Of a DNA stretch of 64,000 nucleotides, positions 51,701-60,617 are shown in pieces (the stretch's first letter is position 1; each line of letters starts with the position of its first letter). The stretch spans positions 62,001 through 126,000 of the forward strand of contig NZ_JAMLFW010000001.1 in NCBI RefSeq assembly GCF_024256385.1, given 5' to 3'. Made by a program: the position numbers and the translations under genes. The notes beneath the pieces were generated by a model, which was not told the origin of the DNA, did no database searches, and was given only the letters and a program-made list of their open reading frames with translations. This stretch comes from Anatilimnocola floriformis. GTDB taxonomy: Bacteria; Planctomycetota; Planctomycetia; Pirellulales; Pirellulaceae.

Positions 51701-54700
51701 ATGGCTCCATCGGTGACGTTGTTGCGCATCGACTGAATGAAAAAGTTCGGCGCAAGACTCAGCAGATCGGTCGTATCGGGATCGGTGTCGTTGCTGATCA
51801 CATTCGTCGTCACCGCTGCATTTTCCGTCGTGTCGTTTTCATCCTCCGTCGGCTGCGGCGCATCGTTCCGGCCGGTGATCGTTACCGTTACCGTGCTCGT
51901 CGAAGTCCCGCTATCGTCATCGCGAATGGTGAATGACACGACATCTGTCGTTGATTCACCAACGGCCAGATATTCAAAGGCGCCACTCGGGTCGTACGTA
52001 AACGTGCCATCGGCGGCAATCGAATACACGCCACCTTTCGCGGTCGTGCCGCTGGCGACGACGGCTGTCAGCAAATCCTGCGTGCCAACATCCGTAGCGC
52101 CGTTCCGCACGTCGATGAGAGTGATCGCAGTGTCTTCGTTCGTCGTCGCCGTTTGCGACACGGCTACGGGGTTGACGTTGTTGACCGTCAAGGTCTTCGA
52201 GATAACGTCACTCGACCCGAGATCATCATCGGTAACGGATGCGGAGATCGTGTAAGGATCGCTGGGCGTATTCGAAGGTTTGTCATCCAGGTACCGATGC
52301 GGCAGGGCAAACACCCGCGTCGTCGGGTTCCAATCAACGCCGTTCGCGCCCAGCGTCATTGACGACGTCCCCAGCGAAAGGTTCTGACTCGCTGAACCAT
52401 CGCCCCAGTCAATCGTCACGACAAACGTATCGAGCGTGCCGGGATCGGTGATGGTGCCGGTCAGCGTAACGACATCATTTTCCGAAATTGAGTTGCTCGA
52501 GAGCGCCACCGACAAGGTTGGTGTCAAATTATTGACGGTCACCATCGTCGAATCTGATCCCGCGCCATTGTCGTCGTCCGTCACCGCTGCGGTGATCGTG
52601 TAAATGTCCGCGTTGCTGTTCGATGGGTTATCGTCGAGATAAGTGTGAGGGAGCGAGAACTGCCGCGTCGTCGGATTCCAATTAATGCCACTCACAGCCG
52701 CCGTGAGTGCCGTCGTGCCGAGCGTGAACGTCTGCGTATTCGGTGGCGAGAGTGGATCACCCCAATTGAGGTTCAGCGTAAAAGTATCCGCCGTTCCCGG
52801 ATCGGTGATGGTGCCCGTCAACGTCGTGCTGCCATTCTCGCTAATCGGGGTGCTCGATAACGACAGCACCGTCGTCGGTGCGACATTCTTGACCGTCAGT
52901 AACACCGACGTCGATGTAGTCACTCCCAAGTCATCATCGCGGACTTGAACACTGACATTCCACGTGCCGTTGTCAGTGATTCCGAGAGAGTTAAGTTGCG
53001 ACCAGGTCAATGTGGGATTCACGCCGCTTGCATCCGTGTAAATGCCATCGCCGTTAATGTCCCACGAATACGTCAATGGATCAGCATCGCCAGCAGGATC
53101 GGTTGCCGTGGCCGACAGCATCAAGCTGCCGCCTTCATCGATCGTGTACGGGCTGCCTGCGCTGACGTTCTGTGGAGCGATGTTGTGAACCGTGACCGTG
53201 AGTGTGGTCGTCGAACCTGGCAGTAAGGCCAGCCCGTCGATGTTGTTCACACCGTTGGCCCCAATCAGCGTGGCACCACCGGTTGTGACGTTCAATTGGT
53301 ACAAGTTGTTGTTGTAGGTTGCGAGTAATTTCTGGCTGGAGGCATCATACTCAAGGCCCAGGTAATTGGTGGGTGTGAATCCCATCGACCCGATGAGGGT
53401 GGGAACTCCGGTCGCCGTGTTTAACCGGTACAAGCCTCCACCCGCAGTGCCATACAGGATTCCATTCGCCTCGTCATAGGCGAGCCCGTTGATCTGCAAC
53501 CCCGTCGAACCGATCGTGGAAATGGCGCCGGCGGGGGTGATGGCTAACAGCGGGTATCCCGATGTGTCGTTATCCACCGTGTAGAGCACATTCGCCGCCT
53601 GATTGCCGGCCAATGCCCACCAGTTGGCCGAGCCGCCCTGGGTGTTGATTGGCGTAAAGGCGCCTGTCGTGGTGTCGATCGAACCAAATCGCCACCCGCC
53701 CACATAAACATCGGTGGCGTAGAGCGTTCCATTGAGAGCTGCCAGACCGGTGATGCTGACAGTGGTGATATTTGTCAGTTGAGCCACGAAAACTGCGGCG
53801 CCGGTAGTCTCATCGATTCGGTAGAGGTTGTTCGTATTCGAGGACAACCCGTAGAGCGTTCCGTTGCCCGCGGCCGTGCCCCCGTCGTCATCGTTCAGCC
53901 CGACGCTGATCGTATGTTCGTCGCTGCTCGTTCCCGACGGATTGTCATCGACGTACGCGTGCGGCAACGAGAAGACGCGCGTCGCTGGATTCCAGTTAAT
54001 GCCGTTCGCCGCGACGGTCAGCGCGGTGGTGCCCAGCGTGAACGTTTGGGTGTTATACGGCGACTGCGGATCGCCCCAATCCAGGTTGAGCGTGAATTCG
54101 TCGAGGGTCCCTGGATCCGTGATCGTTCCGGAGAGAGTCGGCGAATCGGTTTCGTTGATATCGTTATCGTTCAGCGAAACGCTCAGCGAGGGTGCGACGT
54201 TCTTCACCGTGACATTGATCGAACTACTGGTGCTTCCCCCAGGTCCTCCCAGGGCAAAGGTCGCATCAGCAAAGCCGATGTTTTCATCCGATTCATAGCT
54301 TTGATACGGGACCGGCCCAAAGGCACTTGCGGTCCCTTCGTAGTGAAAGTACCAACGATTGGTGCCTGGCGAGACCGTGAAGGAAGCCAAATCGCTGAGC
54401 GGGGATGAGCCGCTCCCGATCGTTGAGATGGTGCTGGTCGCCCCATCCGAAATTCGTGTACGGAGAATCGTGCCATTGAATGGGCCTGCGTAGGCCAGGT
54501 AGTCCTGGCCGCCAAAGTGTTCCGCTACACCCCAAAACGCCCAGTTTTCGGCAGTACCGGGGCTGAGCGTTACGCTCCCCAGATTCGTAACCGTTCCGCT
54601 GGGTAAATCGATCTTCCACACATTGCCGGAAGCATTGCCGAATTCTCCGGCTGTTCGCTGAAAGACGAAGATCTGATCCATCCCCGCAAACACACCGTTC

Positions 54701-56778
54701 GCAACCCTGACCCCCGTGGTGACCGTGATCGCCGACGATAGCGCGAGGCTATTGCCCGACGGTGCTCCCGTCGAGTCCAGCTCGATCAAATGCGTGATTG
54801 TCTGGCTCGATGTATCCCCATCGATCGGCGTGGTGGCGCTGGTCCCCAGAGCATAGAGCTGCTGGTTGCGCAAATTGCTGACAATCCCATCGTTCTTCGT
54901 CGACGCAGTGCCACTACTCAAGTTGCTCAACGCGAAGCGCTCGGTATTGCCGTCGTCGGTCACCAGCACGTGCGTACTCGATACCGCGATCCCGCCACGG
55001 TCGTCTCCCGCGAGGGGATACTGCGTCACCACGTTGGCGTTGTTATTCGTCAAACTCAGAATTTGAAATTCATTACCCATTTCCGCGACTGTCACGCTGA
55101 TCGGATAGACGTCCGAATTGGTGCCATTCCCGGGCGACGCGCCGTCGTCCAAATACATATGTGTGATGTTGCTGAACGAAGTGACCCCCGGCCCAAGATT
55201 CACTTGCTGAACCGCGGAGCCATCGCCCCAATCAATCGACACCACGTGCACATCATTGGCTCCCGCGTCCGTGAAGCTGCCGGAAAGCGTCGCGCTACTC
55301 CCTTCATTGATCGTGCTGCTGGCCAGACTGACGATCAGGTTGCTCGGTGGAGTAAGGTAGCCGTAGACAACATCCTCGACATTCAAGTTCAAGGTTTGCG
55401 AAAACGGCGTGTTGAGAGTGACCCGATCATTGTCGGCGCCGCCATTGACCGTGATCGCCGTAATTCCCGCCAGCGATACCGTAGTCGTTTCGATTGTGGC
55501 GCCACTGACGACCAGATTGCTGCCGACTAGATCCATCGCGATATCGTCGGCACCCGATGTCAAATTAAATTCAAGCGTGCCGCTAGAGGTCGTATACGAA
55601 ATCGGATCGAGTCCCGTGTATCTGATCGTCCCACTGCTGGGAATTACTACGCTGCCATCGAAAGCATTTGTGTAATTGAAAACGTGATTACCGTTCGGAG
55701 CGCCACTAACATTCAGCACGTCATTGCCGCCGGGCCCCCCTTGATAGTCGATGCCTCCTGCTGGAATTGGGTTTCCGCCCGCGAAATTCACTAGCAGCGT
55801 ATCGTTACCATCGGCGAGATCGACTTCGATCTTGTTGAATGCCGCAGCAGGATAGGTGACAGAACCGCTTGTTGAAGAGACTCGCTTCGCGACAGCGGCA
55901 GCATCCAACACCGCGATCGACGCAGTTGATTCGGATAGGACCACGTTTGCGCCGGAGCGTGAGATCGACAGATTGTTGTTAACACCCGTGGTGGCGGTGT
56001 AGTTCAACCCGCTGACACCGGTTTCGATCACCACATCGTCAAGGAAGGAGGTTTTCGTCCCTTCGTAATTCTCGCGATTATGAAATGTGACCTTGTTAGT
56101 TGCGTTCGTTAACGTACTCACGGCAGTGACAGTCTGCGTATTCGCTGGGTTGCCAACCTCCGTGAGCCGCATTCCCAATCGCGTTCCGTCATCGAAGATA
56201 TCAAAATCGAAGACGTCACCAGGACTGATGTTTCCGTCCGGCATCGCAGCTGATGCCAGCGTCGTTACCGCGCCGTTGACGCGAGTGGCGATGCTGACTC
56301 CAGCGAAGTAGTTTCCGCCGAATTCGATTCCGTTAGTCGTTTCTGCAGAGCCCGCGCTTACGGGCACACCGCTGCTTCGTGTGATCACTTGTAGAAAATC
56401 TTGGTTTAACCCCTGACCGCCGAAAGTATATCGCCCAGTGATATGCAAGCCGTTAGACGTAGCTGGATTGATCGAGGTGACCGTGTTGAGATAACCACGG
56501 TTTGTTAGCTGCAACCGACCGCCAGTTTCCGTTACCGAAGAACTTATTGCGGTCGTATTTGTCGACCACTTCGTCGTGTCGAGCACGTTGTCGTTGAAGT
56601 TGTCTGTCACCACCACATTCGCAAACGAAACGGCGACATTTCCGGCCATGACTTGCCGCTGTTCGAGTGTCTCGAAGAAAGCTCTGCGCTTTGCTAAGTC
56701 GGTGCGATTGTTTCTGCCGATCTGGCTACGAGATTGTTTCGAAATTCGATTCCAAAGCGCACGAAAGGGGCGGGGCAT
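48760..56778 (-). CDS. Giant modular surface protein, about 2672 residues
   Basis: I place the start at 56778 (GGAG site; the frame continues upstream without a signal). Residues 1-45 contain RRAFFETLEQRQVMAG, an N-terminal motif of planctomycete surface proteins. Then come a lectin-like jelly roll (about 60-250); PKD-like repeats with SIDWGDGSA and LDWGDPQSPYN strands; two propeller-like inserts (about 560-855 and 965-1190); cadherin/VCBS-like repeats (about 1600-1960) with NDAPVA linkers; a GEVED domain (about 1966-2128); RTX calcium repeats of the GDAGNDSISGG type (about 2220-2280 and later); and a C-terminal AALALILAEWASAASYADRV block. It is likely an adhesin, held by calcium. Module limits are approximate. 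Confidence 0.88.
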   Translation of the reverse strand: MPRPFRALWNRISKQSRSQIGRNNRTDLAKRRAFFETLEQRQVMAGNVAVSFANVVVTDNFNDNVLDTTKWSTNTTAISSSVTETGGRLQLTNRGYLNTVTSINPATSNGLHITGRYTFGGQGLNQDFLQVITRSSGVPVSAGSAETTNGIEFGGNYFAGVSIATRVNGAVTTLASAAMPDGNISPGDVFDFDIFDDGTRLGMRLTEVGNPANTQTVTAVSTLTNATNKVTFHNRENYEGTKTSFLDDVVIETGVSGLNYTATTGVNNNLSISRSGANVVLSESTASIAVLDAAAVAKRVSSTSGSVTYPAAAFNKIEVDLADGNDTLLVNFAGGNPIPAGGIDYQGGPGGNDVLNVSGAPNGNHVFNYTNAFDGSVVIPSSGTIRYTGLDPISYTTSSGTLEFNLTSGADDIAMDLVGSNLVVSGATIETTTVSLAGITAITVNGGADNDRVTLNTPFSQTLNLNVEDVVYGYLTPPSNLIVSLASSTINEGSSATLSGSFTDAGANDVHVVSIDWGDGSAVQQVNLGPGVTSFSNITHMYLDDGASPGNGTNSDVYPISVTVAEMGNEFQILSLTNNNANVVTQYPLAGDDRGGIAVSSTHVLVTDDGNTERFALSNLSSGTASTKNDGIVSNLRNQQLYALGTSATTPIDGDTSSQTITHLIELDSTGAPSGNSLALSSAITVTTGVRVANGVFAGMDQIFVFQRTAGEFGNASGNVWKIDLPSGTVTNLGSVTLSPGTAENWAFWGVAEHFGGQDYLAYAGPFNGTILRTRISDGATSTISTIGSGSSPLSDLASFTVSPGTNRWYFHYEGTASAFGPVPYQSYESDENIGFADATFALGGPGGSTSSSINVTVKNVAPSLSVSLNDNDINETDSPTLSGTITDPGTLDEFTLNLDWGDPQSPYNTQTFTLGTTALTVAANGINWNPATRVFSLPHAYVDDNPSGTSSDEHTISVGLNDDDGGTAAGNGTLYGLSSNTNNLYRIDETTGAAVFVAQLTNITTVSITGLAALNGTLYATDVYVGGWRFGSIDTTTGAFTPINTQGGSANWWALAGNQAANVLYTVDNDTSGYPLLAITPAGAISTIGSTGLQINGLAYDEANGILYGTAGGGLYRLNTATGVPTLIGSMGFTPTNYLGLEYDASSQKLLATYNNNLYQLNVTTGGATLIGANGVNNIDGLALLPGSTTTLTVTVHNIAPQNVSAGSPYTIDEGGSLMLSATATDPAGDADPLTYSWDINGDGIYTDASGVNPTLTWSQLNSLGITDNGTWNVSVQVRDDDLGVTTSTSVLLTVKNVAPTTVLSLSSTPISENGSTTLTGTITDPGTADTFTLNLNWGDPLSPPNTQTFTLGTTALTAAVSGINWNPTTRQFSLPHTYLDDNPSNSNADIYTITAAVTDDDNGAGSDSTMVTVNNLTPTLSVALSSNSISENDVVTLTGTITDPGTLDTFVVTIDWGDGSASQNLSLGTSSMTLGANGVDWNPTTRVFALPHRYLDDKPSNTPSDPYTISASVTDDDLGSSDVISKTLTVNNVNPVAVSQTATTNEDTAITLIDVRNGATDVGTQDLLTAVVASGTTAKGGVYSIAADGTFTYDPSGAFEYLAVGESTTDVVSFTIRDDDSGTSTSTVTVTITGRNDAPQPTEDENDTTENAAVTTNVISNDTDPDTTDLLSLAPNFFIQSMRNNVTDGAIPVVTATVTQSGNSIVFDPGTDFDLLAVGETATVFINYTVQDDNDPTLTAVATLTITVHGENDAPVANPNTTSTTENAAVTTDVIVDDTDVDATDVLSLATGFSIASATFNLNSTPIALSTATVTQSGNSIVFDPGTDFDFLPAGQSATVVINYTVQDNHEAALTSSSTLTITVNGQNDAPVAVGNSYTTAEDTLLNIAAAGVLGNDSDVDFGATLTAVLVSGPAHAGSFTLSPNGSFTYTPAADYYGSDSFTYKANDGTADSNVVTVSITVTPVDDFDFGDAPSSYGVAQHFEGAGFIGGTANSGPLLGSRDFEVASQFSAGADGDDLSQSDDEGSVTFSSTTLVPRLTTNVTVNASAAGKLDAWIDFNRNGVFDPTEKIASGLSVVAGSNSLVVNVPDGASPGITYARFRISTAGGSLPIGLAADGEVEDYQLSILSTPAGSAQLITDPTNPEGPKILLINGNEIVNDAIVVRQTTAPTTVPFNPGIVTVYIAPKVAIGTFALNSFGSIVIFGRSGNDSISIESPINKPSTIYGDAGNDSISGGLGADIIYPGDGNDTVSGNAGNDVIYGSLGNDTIAGGADFDRFIEMAGSVTLTQTTSKVGTSSDTFATIEQVELTGTPTADVFTLTSVNLSVLLDAGAGADTLAYTGDGNFVVSDAQLKRTQGTATFTLSLATIESLRLNGGSGNDSFDLTNWSKMLVLAGGGGTDTIVAGNDVNYNLSDTLFLRTGLQPIAHSTMENANLTGGASNNTFDISGWTRTATLNGGAGTDKLVSSDNVLTTTLTNTSLTRLTRGAVTLSSIEAAEIIDGAGSNTVNASSFTGSLKVDGGAGNDNITGGAGPTILIGGLGDDTLKSGTGRTVLIGGVGLDRLTGNSNGDLLISGQTVYDANAAALALILAEWASAASYADRVAHLTGAAGGLNGALRLDGANVIHDSSVDVLLGGAGEDLFFAKQVATTLPTSPKDTYTDKASGEQIF

Positions 56779-57098
56779 TGCCAGTGTCTCCAAAGAAATT
56801 GCGAAGCAGCCAAGGCAGATACCGAACCGCAAGCAGGGCTGGTTCGATGGAGGGGAGGAAGCCTGAGGGAATACCGTCAGGAGTCGCATGATAGCCGCCG
56901 CTACCAATGTCGATACCACCCGATTGGTGTATTAACCGACCGGAAAGGGTGGACCTGGATAGGCGGATTGACCAACTTTGACACACCTAAGGCCATGGGA
57001 GATATGTGGTTTTCCGACCGAACAAAAAAAATTCTTTGACCGCTCGAACGCCAGAAAATCGCCGCTAGAAAATCGCGATTTGTAATGTGAGACAACGG
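56779..57098. other. Intergenic region upstream of giant gene
   Basis: This 320-base gap lies between the YhaN-like gene end and the giant gene start, both leftward, so it must include the giant gene promoter. A short ACCAAT/ATTGGT hairpin lies at 56903-56928. An A/T-rich run at 57024-57034 follows the YhaN stop on the reverse strand without a clear stem. No gene seen. Confidence 0.5.
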
Positions 57099-60000
57099 TT
57101 ACAGCGCGTGCACGACCGTCGCTGGTTGAACCTGTTGGGCGAGCTCGCCGACGTGGCGATGATGCGTGAAGAGGAGTACCTGAGTCTTGGTGCTGAGTTC
57201 GGCTAGGCAGCGGAGGGTGGCGCGGCTGCGGGCGTCGTCGAAGGTCATCAGCACGTCGTCGATGATCAGCGGTACGGGTTCGCGGTTTTGCAGATGCTGC
57301 TCGATGCCGGCGAGTCGCAGCGCGAGGAAAAGTTGATCGCGGGTACCTTCCGACAGGCCGCCGACCGGCACGCGAGGGAACGAGTGGCCCGCGGCGCGGA
57401 TGGCTTTGAGGACGTCCTTCCCTTCTTCGTTGTCGATTTCGATCGTCGCGAACTTTTCGTCGGTCAGCGTGCGGAAGAACTCGCCGGCGCGGGAGAGCAA
57501 CGTATCTTGATGCCGCGCGCGATAACGCTCCTTGGCCTGATCGAGCACGAGTCCGGCAAGCTGCAGCGCGGCAAACTCGGTGACTTGCTCTTTCAATCGC
57601 GTGATCAAAAACTCCGCCTGCTGCCGGGCATGGGCGGCGGCGCTCGAGGCTTGTTCGTATTCTTTCAGCAGGCGACGGGCTTCGCGCGATTCGTCTTCAG
57701 CCGCTTGGATTTCGGGATCGAGCTTATCGGCGCGAGCGCTATGCGCGGCGAGATCCATTTCAATCGAAGATCGCACCGCGAGCGCACTCTTGATGAACTC
57801 GTCGAGCGCCTGACCCCGAGCATGACCAGCGAGAACTTGCTCGTGCGTGCGCACTTCCTTTTCGGCGGCATCGCGGTCTTGAGCGCGCTGTAGTGCACTC
57901 GCTAACTCTTCGGGTTGGGCGACGCTGGCTTCGGTGGCGAGCGTGCGGAGCTCGGCTTCGGCGGTTCGCAATTGTTCGGTCGTGGTTTCGATCTCGGTGG
58001 CGATGGCGCGCAGGCGGCCGGCGCGCTCTTGTTGGCGGGTGCGACTAACGCGGGCCGTTTTCAATTCGTTTTCGAGCGCCTGAAAATCTTCGCGAATCGT
58101 TTCCAGAGTCGAGGGCTTGCTGCCAGGTTGTAGTCGTTGCCGGAGACCGTTCCAGCGGCGGGCGAGAGCTTCGCGGGCCGCTTTCAGTTCCTCCAGCCGT
58201 TTGCCCTTGATGCGCGATTCCTTGAGGTGCTCCTGCATCAAGCCGATCCGCTTCAAGTACGACTGCGCGGTCGCGACCGATGTGCTTGGGTCGCTCAAAC
58301 CGAGCGGACGAATCGCGGCGGCCCAATCTTTCTTCCAAGCCTCGAGACGTTTGCGGGCGGGCTGCACCTGCGCTTCGGCCGTGGTCAGTTGCGATTGCAA
58401 GCGGCGAATGTCTTCTTGGAGCCGGCTCGCGGCTAGTTGCCGATTCGCGGCTTCACTGGCCAACTGACGGGCACGGCGGAGCGCTTCTTCGAGCGACTTA
58501 GCCGATTGCGCGGCAGGACAGGCAGCCGTCAGTTGCTCACGCACATTGGCGATCTGCTGCTGCAAACTTTCGAGTGAACGGCGATTCTCTTGCCAGGCGA
58601 CGACTTGCTCGCACAAGCGTTGCCAACGTGTTAACCAAGGCTCCATCACGGCTGGCGACTGCGGCGTGATGGTGGCGGCTTGCCAGAGTTGCTCCCAGGC
58701 TTGTTGCAGTTCTGCGTGCGCTGCCTCCGTCGACTGCTGTGCTGCTTGCCAGGTTTGTTCGCGCTTGAGCCAGGTTTGCTGATTCTGTTCGACAGACTGC
58801 CAGCGCGCGATTTGATCGGCTTCGCTCCGCAAGCGATCGGCGAGGACATCGGCCTGGCGAACGAGGTGCTCGGTCGTTTCGAACAACGGCCTGCCGGTGT
58901 GCTGATCGGCAAATTGTTTCTCAGCGTTCGCGTCGGCTTCGTTGCTCAAGCGACGACGAAGCAACTGCAAGCCGTGATCGCGGGCCGCGCGCGTGGCAGA
59001 CAAATCGTTTACCGATGGCAAAGGTTCCGCCGCGGGATTAGCCGCCGTCTGTTGCTGTTCGAGCGTGATTCGCTCGCGATCGAGTTGAGTGCGTTCGTCT
59101 TGCAGTTTGTCGAGCTTGCGTTGCGACGATTCAAAGCGACGGCGGAAATCGGCGATGGCTTCGACTGCTGGAACTGCGAGTTCCGCCGCTTGTTGAAAAC
59201 TACCAGGCGCTGCCGGCTGGAGGCGGCTGAACTCGGTGGCCAGTTTGCGCTCGTCACCAGTCAGTTTGTGTTGCAACTCGCGGGCTTTTTCTTCGAGCGG
59301 ACCGAGCGCACTGATGGTTTCCACCAGCGCGAGGAGCGGCTGGGCATCGGTGATTTCCTGGGATTCGGTTTGCTGCGTCGTAGCCGCGGTGAGTGCCTCG
59401 CGCGTCGTGTTCAGTTGCCGTTCGGCTGTTTCCACGGCGAGCTCGACGGCTTTGGCATCATTGGCCAGATCGTGCAGGCGGTTCTCTTCGTCGTCACGCG
59501 GCTGGAGCAGATCCATCAGCATCCAGTCGGTCGTGCCGGTCAGCGCGCGATAGATGTCACGGGCTTCGCCGAGAACTTGCTTGCGGCGCGAATCGGTCTT
59601 GAGCTCTTCATCGCGCGCCCCCCAGTCGGCAGCGACTAAGCCCTTGAGTTCATCGATCTCGGCTTCTTCGGCGAGTAGATTCTCGGGCGGGTTCGCCGTG
59701 GTCTGCGATTGCTCGAGCTTCTCATGATCGAGCGTCAGCACTTGCAGCTTGTCGGTGGCGCGCTGCTTTTGTAGCAAGGCTTGATGAAGTTTGTCGCCAA
59801 AGTTGAGAGCCAGGCGAGGAGCATTCGCGACCACGGCGAAACGCTCGCGCGCTTGCAGTAGCATGCCGATGGTGGGAAGTGCGAGATGAAATCGCTCGAG
59901 TTCGCTCAGCTCGCGGCGAACTTGGTCGCGTTCTTTGCGCAACGTTTCCGCGCGAGCTTCTTTGGTCGTAGCCGTGCTCACGGCCACCGCGTGTTGCTCG

Positions 60001-60617
60001 GGTGGCAAAGTTTGCTGACGCTGCGCTTCGAGTGCCTCTTTGTATTCACCCAACGCGCGATTGAGCGGCAGTTGCGAACGGCCGGCGGGGCTGCGCGATT
60101 TGTAAAGATCGCCCTGCCGCTGGGCCAATGAATCGGCGAGCTTTCGCAAACCAGCGAGGCCAGCGCCGGCGGCGAACAGCGCTTCGCCAAAATCGCCTTC
60201 GCCGTCGGCGATCAGTTGGCCGCCCAGCCGGAGCAGTGCGGAATTGAGGCCGAAGAGTTGTTCGAATTGCGATTCGTTCACGCCGCCGATAAACCGCGCG
60301 AGTTCGGTTTCGGCGATTTCGGTTTTCTCATCGGTCAGTATGAGCGTTGCTTTTTTGCCTTTGCGGCGGACCGATTCGAGCACTTCGCCGGCGACGTTTT
60401 GCAGCGTGGCTTGTATGCGAAACTGAGAGGCCTTGTAGAGATAGTCGTCGGCTGTGGTGTGTCCAAAGCCGAAGAGAAAAGCGTAGAGACCGCGGAGCGC
60501 GGTGCTCTTGCCGGCTTCGTTCGGGCCGAAGATGACATGCAGATTGCCGCCGGAAAAGTCGAGCGACTTTTCTTCGAACGGACCAAAGCAGCGAAAGGTG
60601 ACCTGCTGAAACTTCAC
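57099..60617 (-). CDS. YhaN-like SMC/SbcC-type AAA ATPase
   Basis: The 1172-residue protein starts with a Walker A, FGPNEAGKST (Lys37), and continues with a long coiled-coil middle. The C-terminal half has a GGLSEGTRDQLFLALRL signature and LIIDDVLMTFDD as Walker B. It lacks the CxxC zinc hook of SbcC/Rad50, which favours the YhaN/AAA_27 type. The start is a GTG whose G-T-G-A overlaps the stop of the SbcD-like gene, so the two are coupled. Together they would form a nuclease/ATPase complex acting on DNA ends or hairpins. The frame 40 codons upstream is open but gives no better start. Confidence 0.9.
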   Translation of the reverse strand: MKFQQVTFRCFGPFEEKSLDFSGGNLHVIFGPNEAGKSTALRGLYAFLFGFGHTTADDYLYKASQFRIQATLQNVAGEVLESVRRKGKKATLILTDEKTEIAETELARFIGGVNESQFEQLFGLNSALLRLGGQLIADGEGDFGEALFAAGAGLAGLRKLADSLAQRQGDLYKSRSPAGRSQLPLNRALGEYKEALEAQRQQTLPPEQHAVAVSTATTKEARAETLRKERDQVRRELSELERFHLALPTIGMLLQARERFAVVANAPRLALNFGDKLHQALLQKQRATDKLQVLTLDHEKLEQSQTTANPPENLLAEEAEIDELKGLVAADWGARDEELKTDSRRKQVLGEARDIYRALTGTTDWMLMDLLQPRDDEENRLHDLANDAKAVELAVETAERQLNTTREALTAATTQQTESQEITDAQPLLALVETISALGPLEEKARELQHKLTGDERKLATEFSRLQPAAPGSFQQAAELAVPAVEAIADFRRRFESSQRKLDKLQDERTQLDRERITLEQQQTAANPAAEPLPSVNDLSATRAARDHGLQLLRRRLSNEADANAEKQFADQHTGRPLFETTEHLVRQADVLADRLRSEADQIARWQSVEQNQQTWLKREQTWQAAQQSTEAAHAELQQAWEQLWQAATITPQSPAVMEPWLTRWQRLCEQVVAWQENRRSLESLQQQIANVREQLTAACPAAQSAKSLEEALRRARQLASEAANRQLAASRLQEDIRRLQSQLTTAEAQVQPARKRLEAWKKDWAAAIRPLGLSDPSTSVATAQSYLKRIGLMQEHLKESRIKGKRLEELKAAREALARRWNGLRQRLQPGSKPSTLETIREDFQALENELKTARVSRTRQQERAGRLRAIATEIETTTEQLRTAEAELRTLATEASVAQPEELASALQRAQDRDAAEKEVRTHEQVLAGHARGQALDEFIKSALAVRSSIEMDLAAHSARADKLDPEIQAAEDESREARRLLKEYEQASSAAAHARQQAEFLITRLKEQVTEFAALQLAGLVLDQAKERYRARHQDTLLSRAGEFFRTLTDEKFATIEIDNEEGKDVLKAIRAAGHSFPRVPVGGLSEGTRDQLFLALRLAGIEQHLQNREPVPLIIDDVLMTFDDARSRATLRCLAELSTKTQVLLFTHHRHVGELAQQVQPATVVHAL

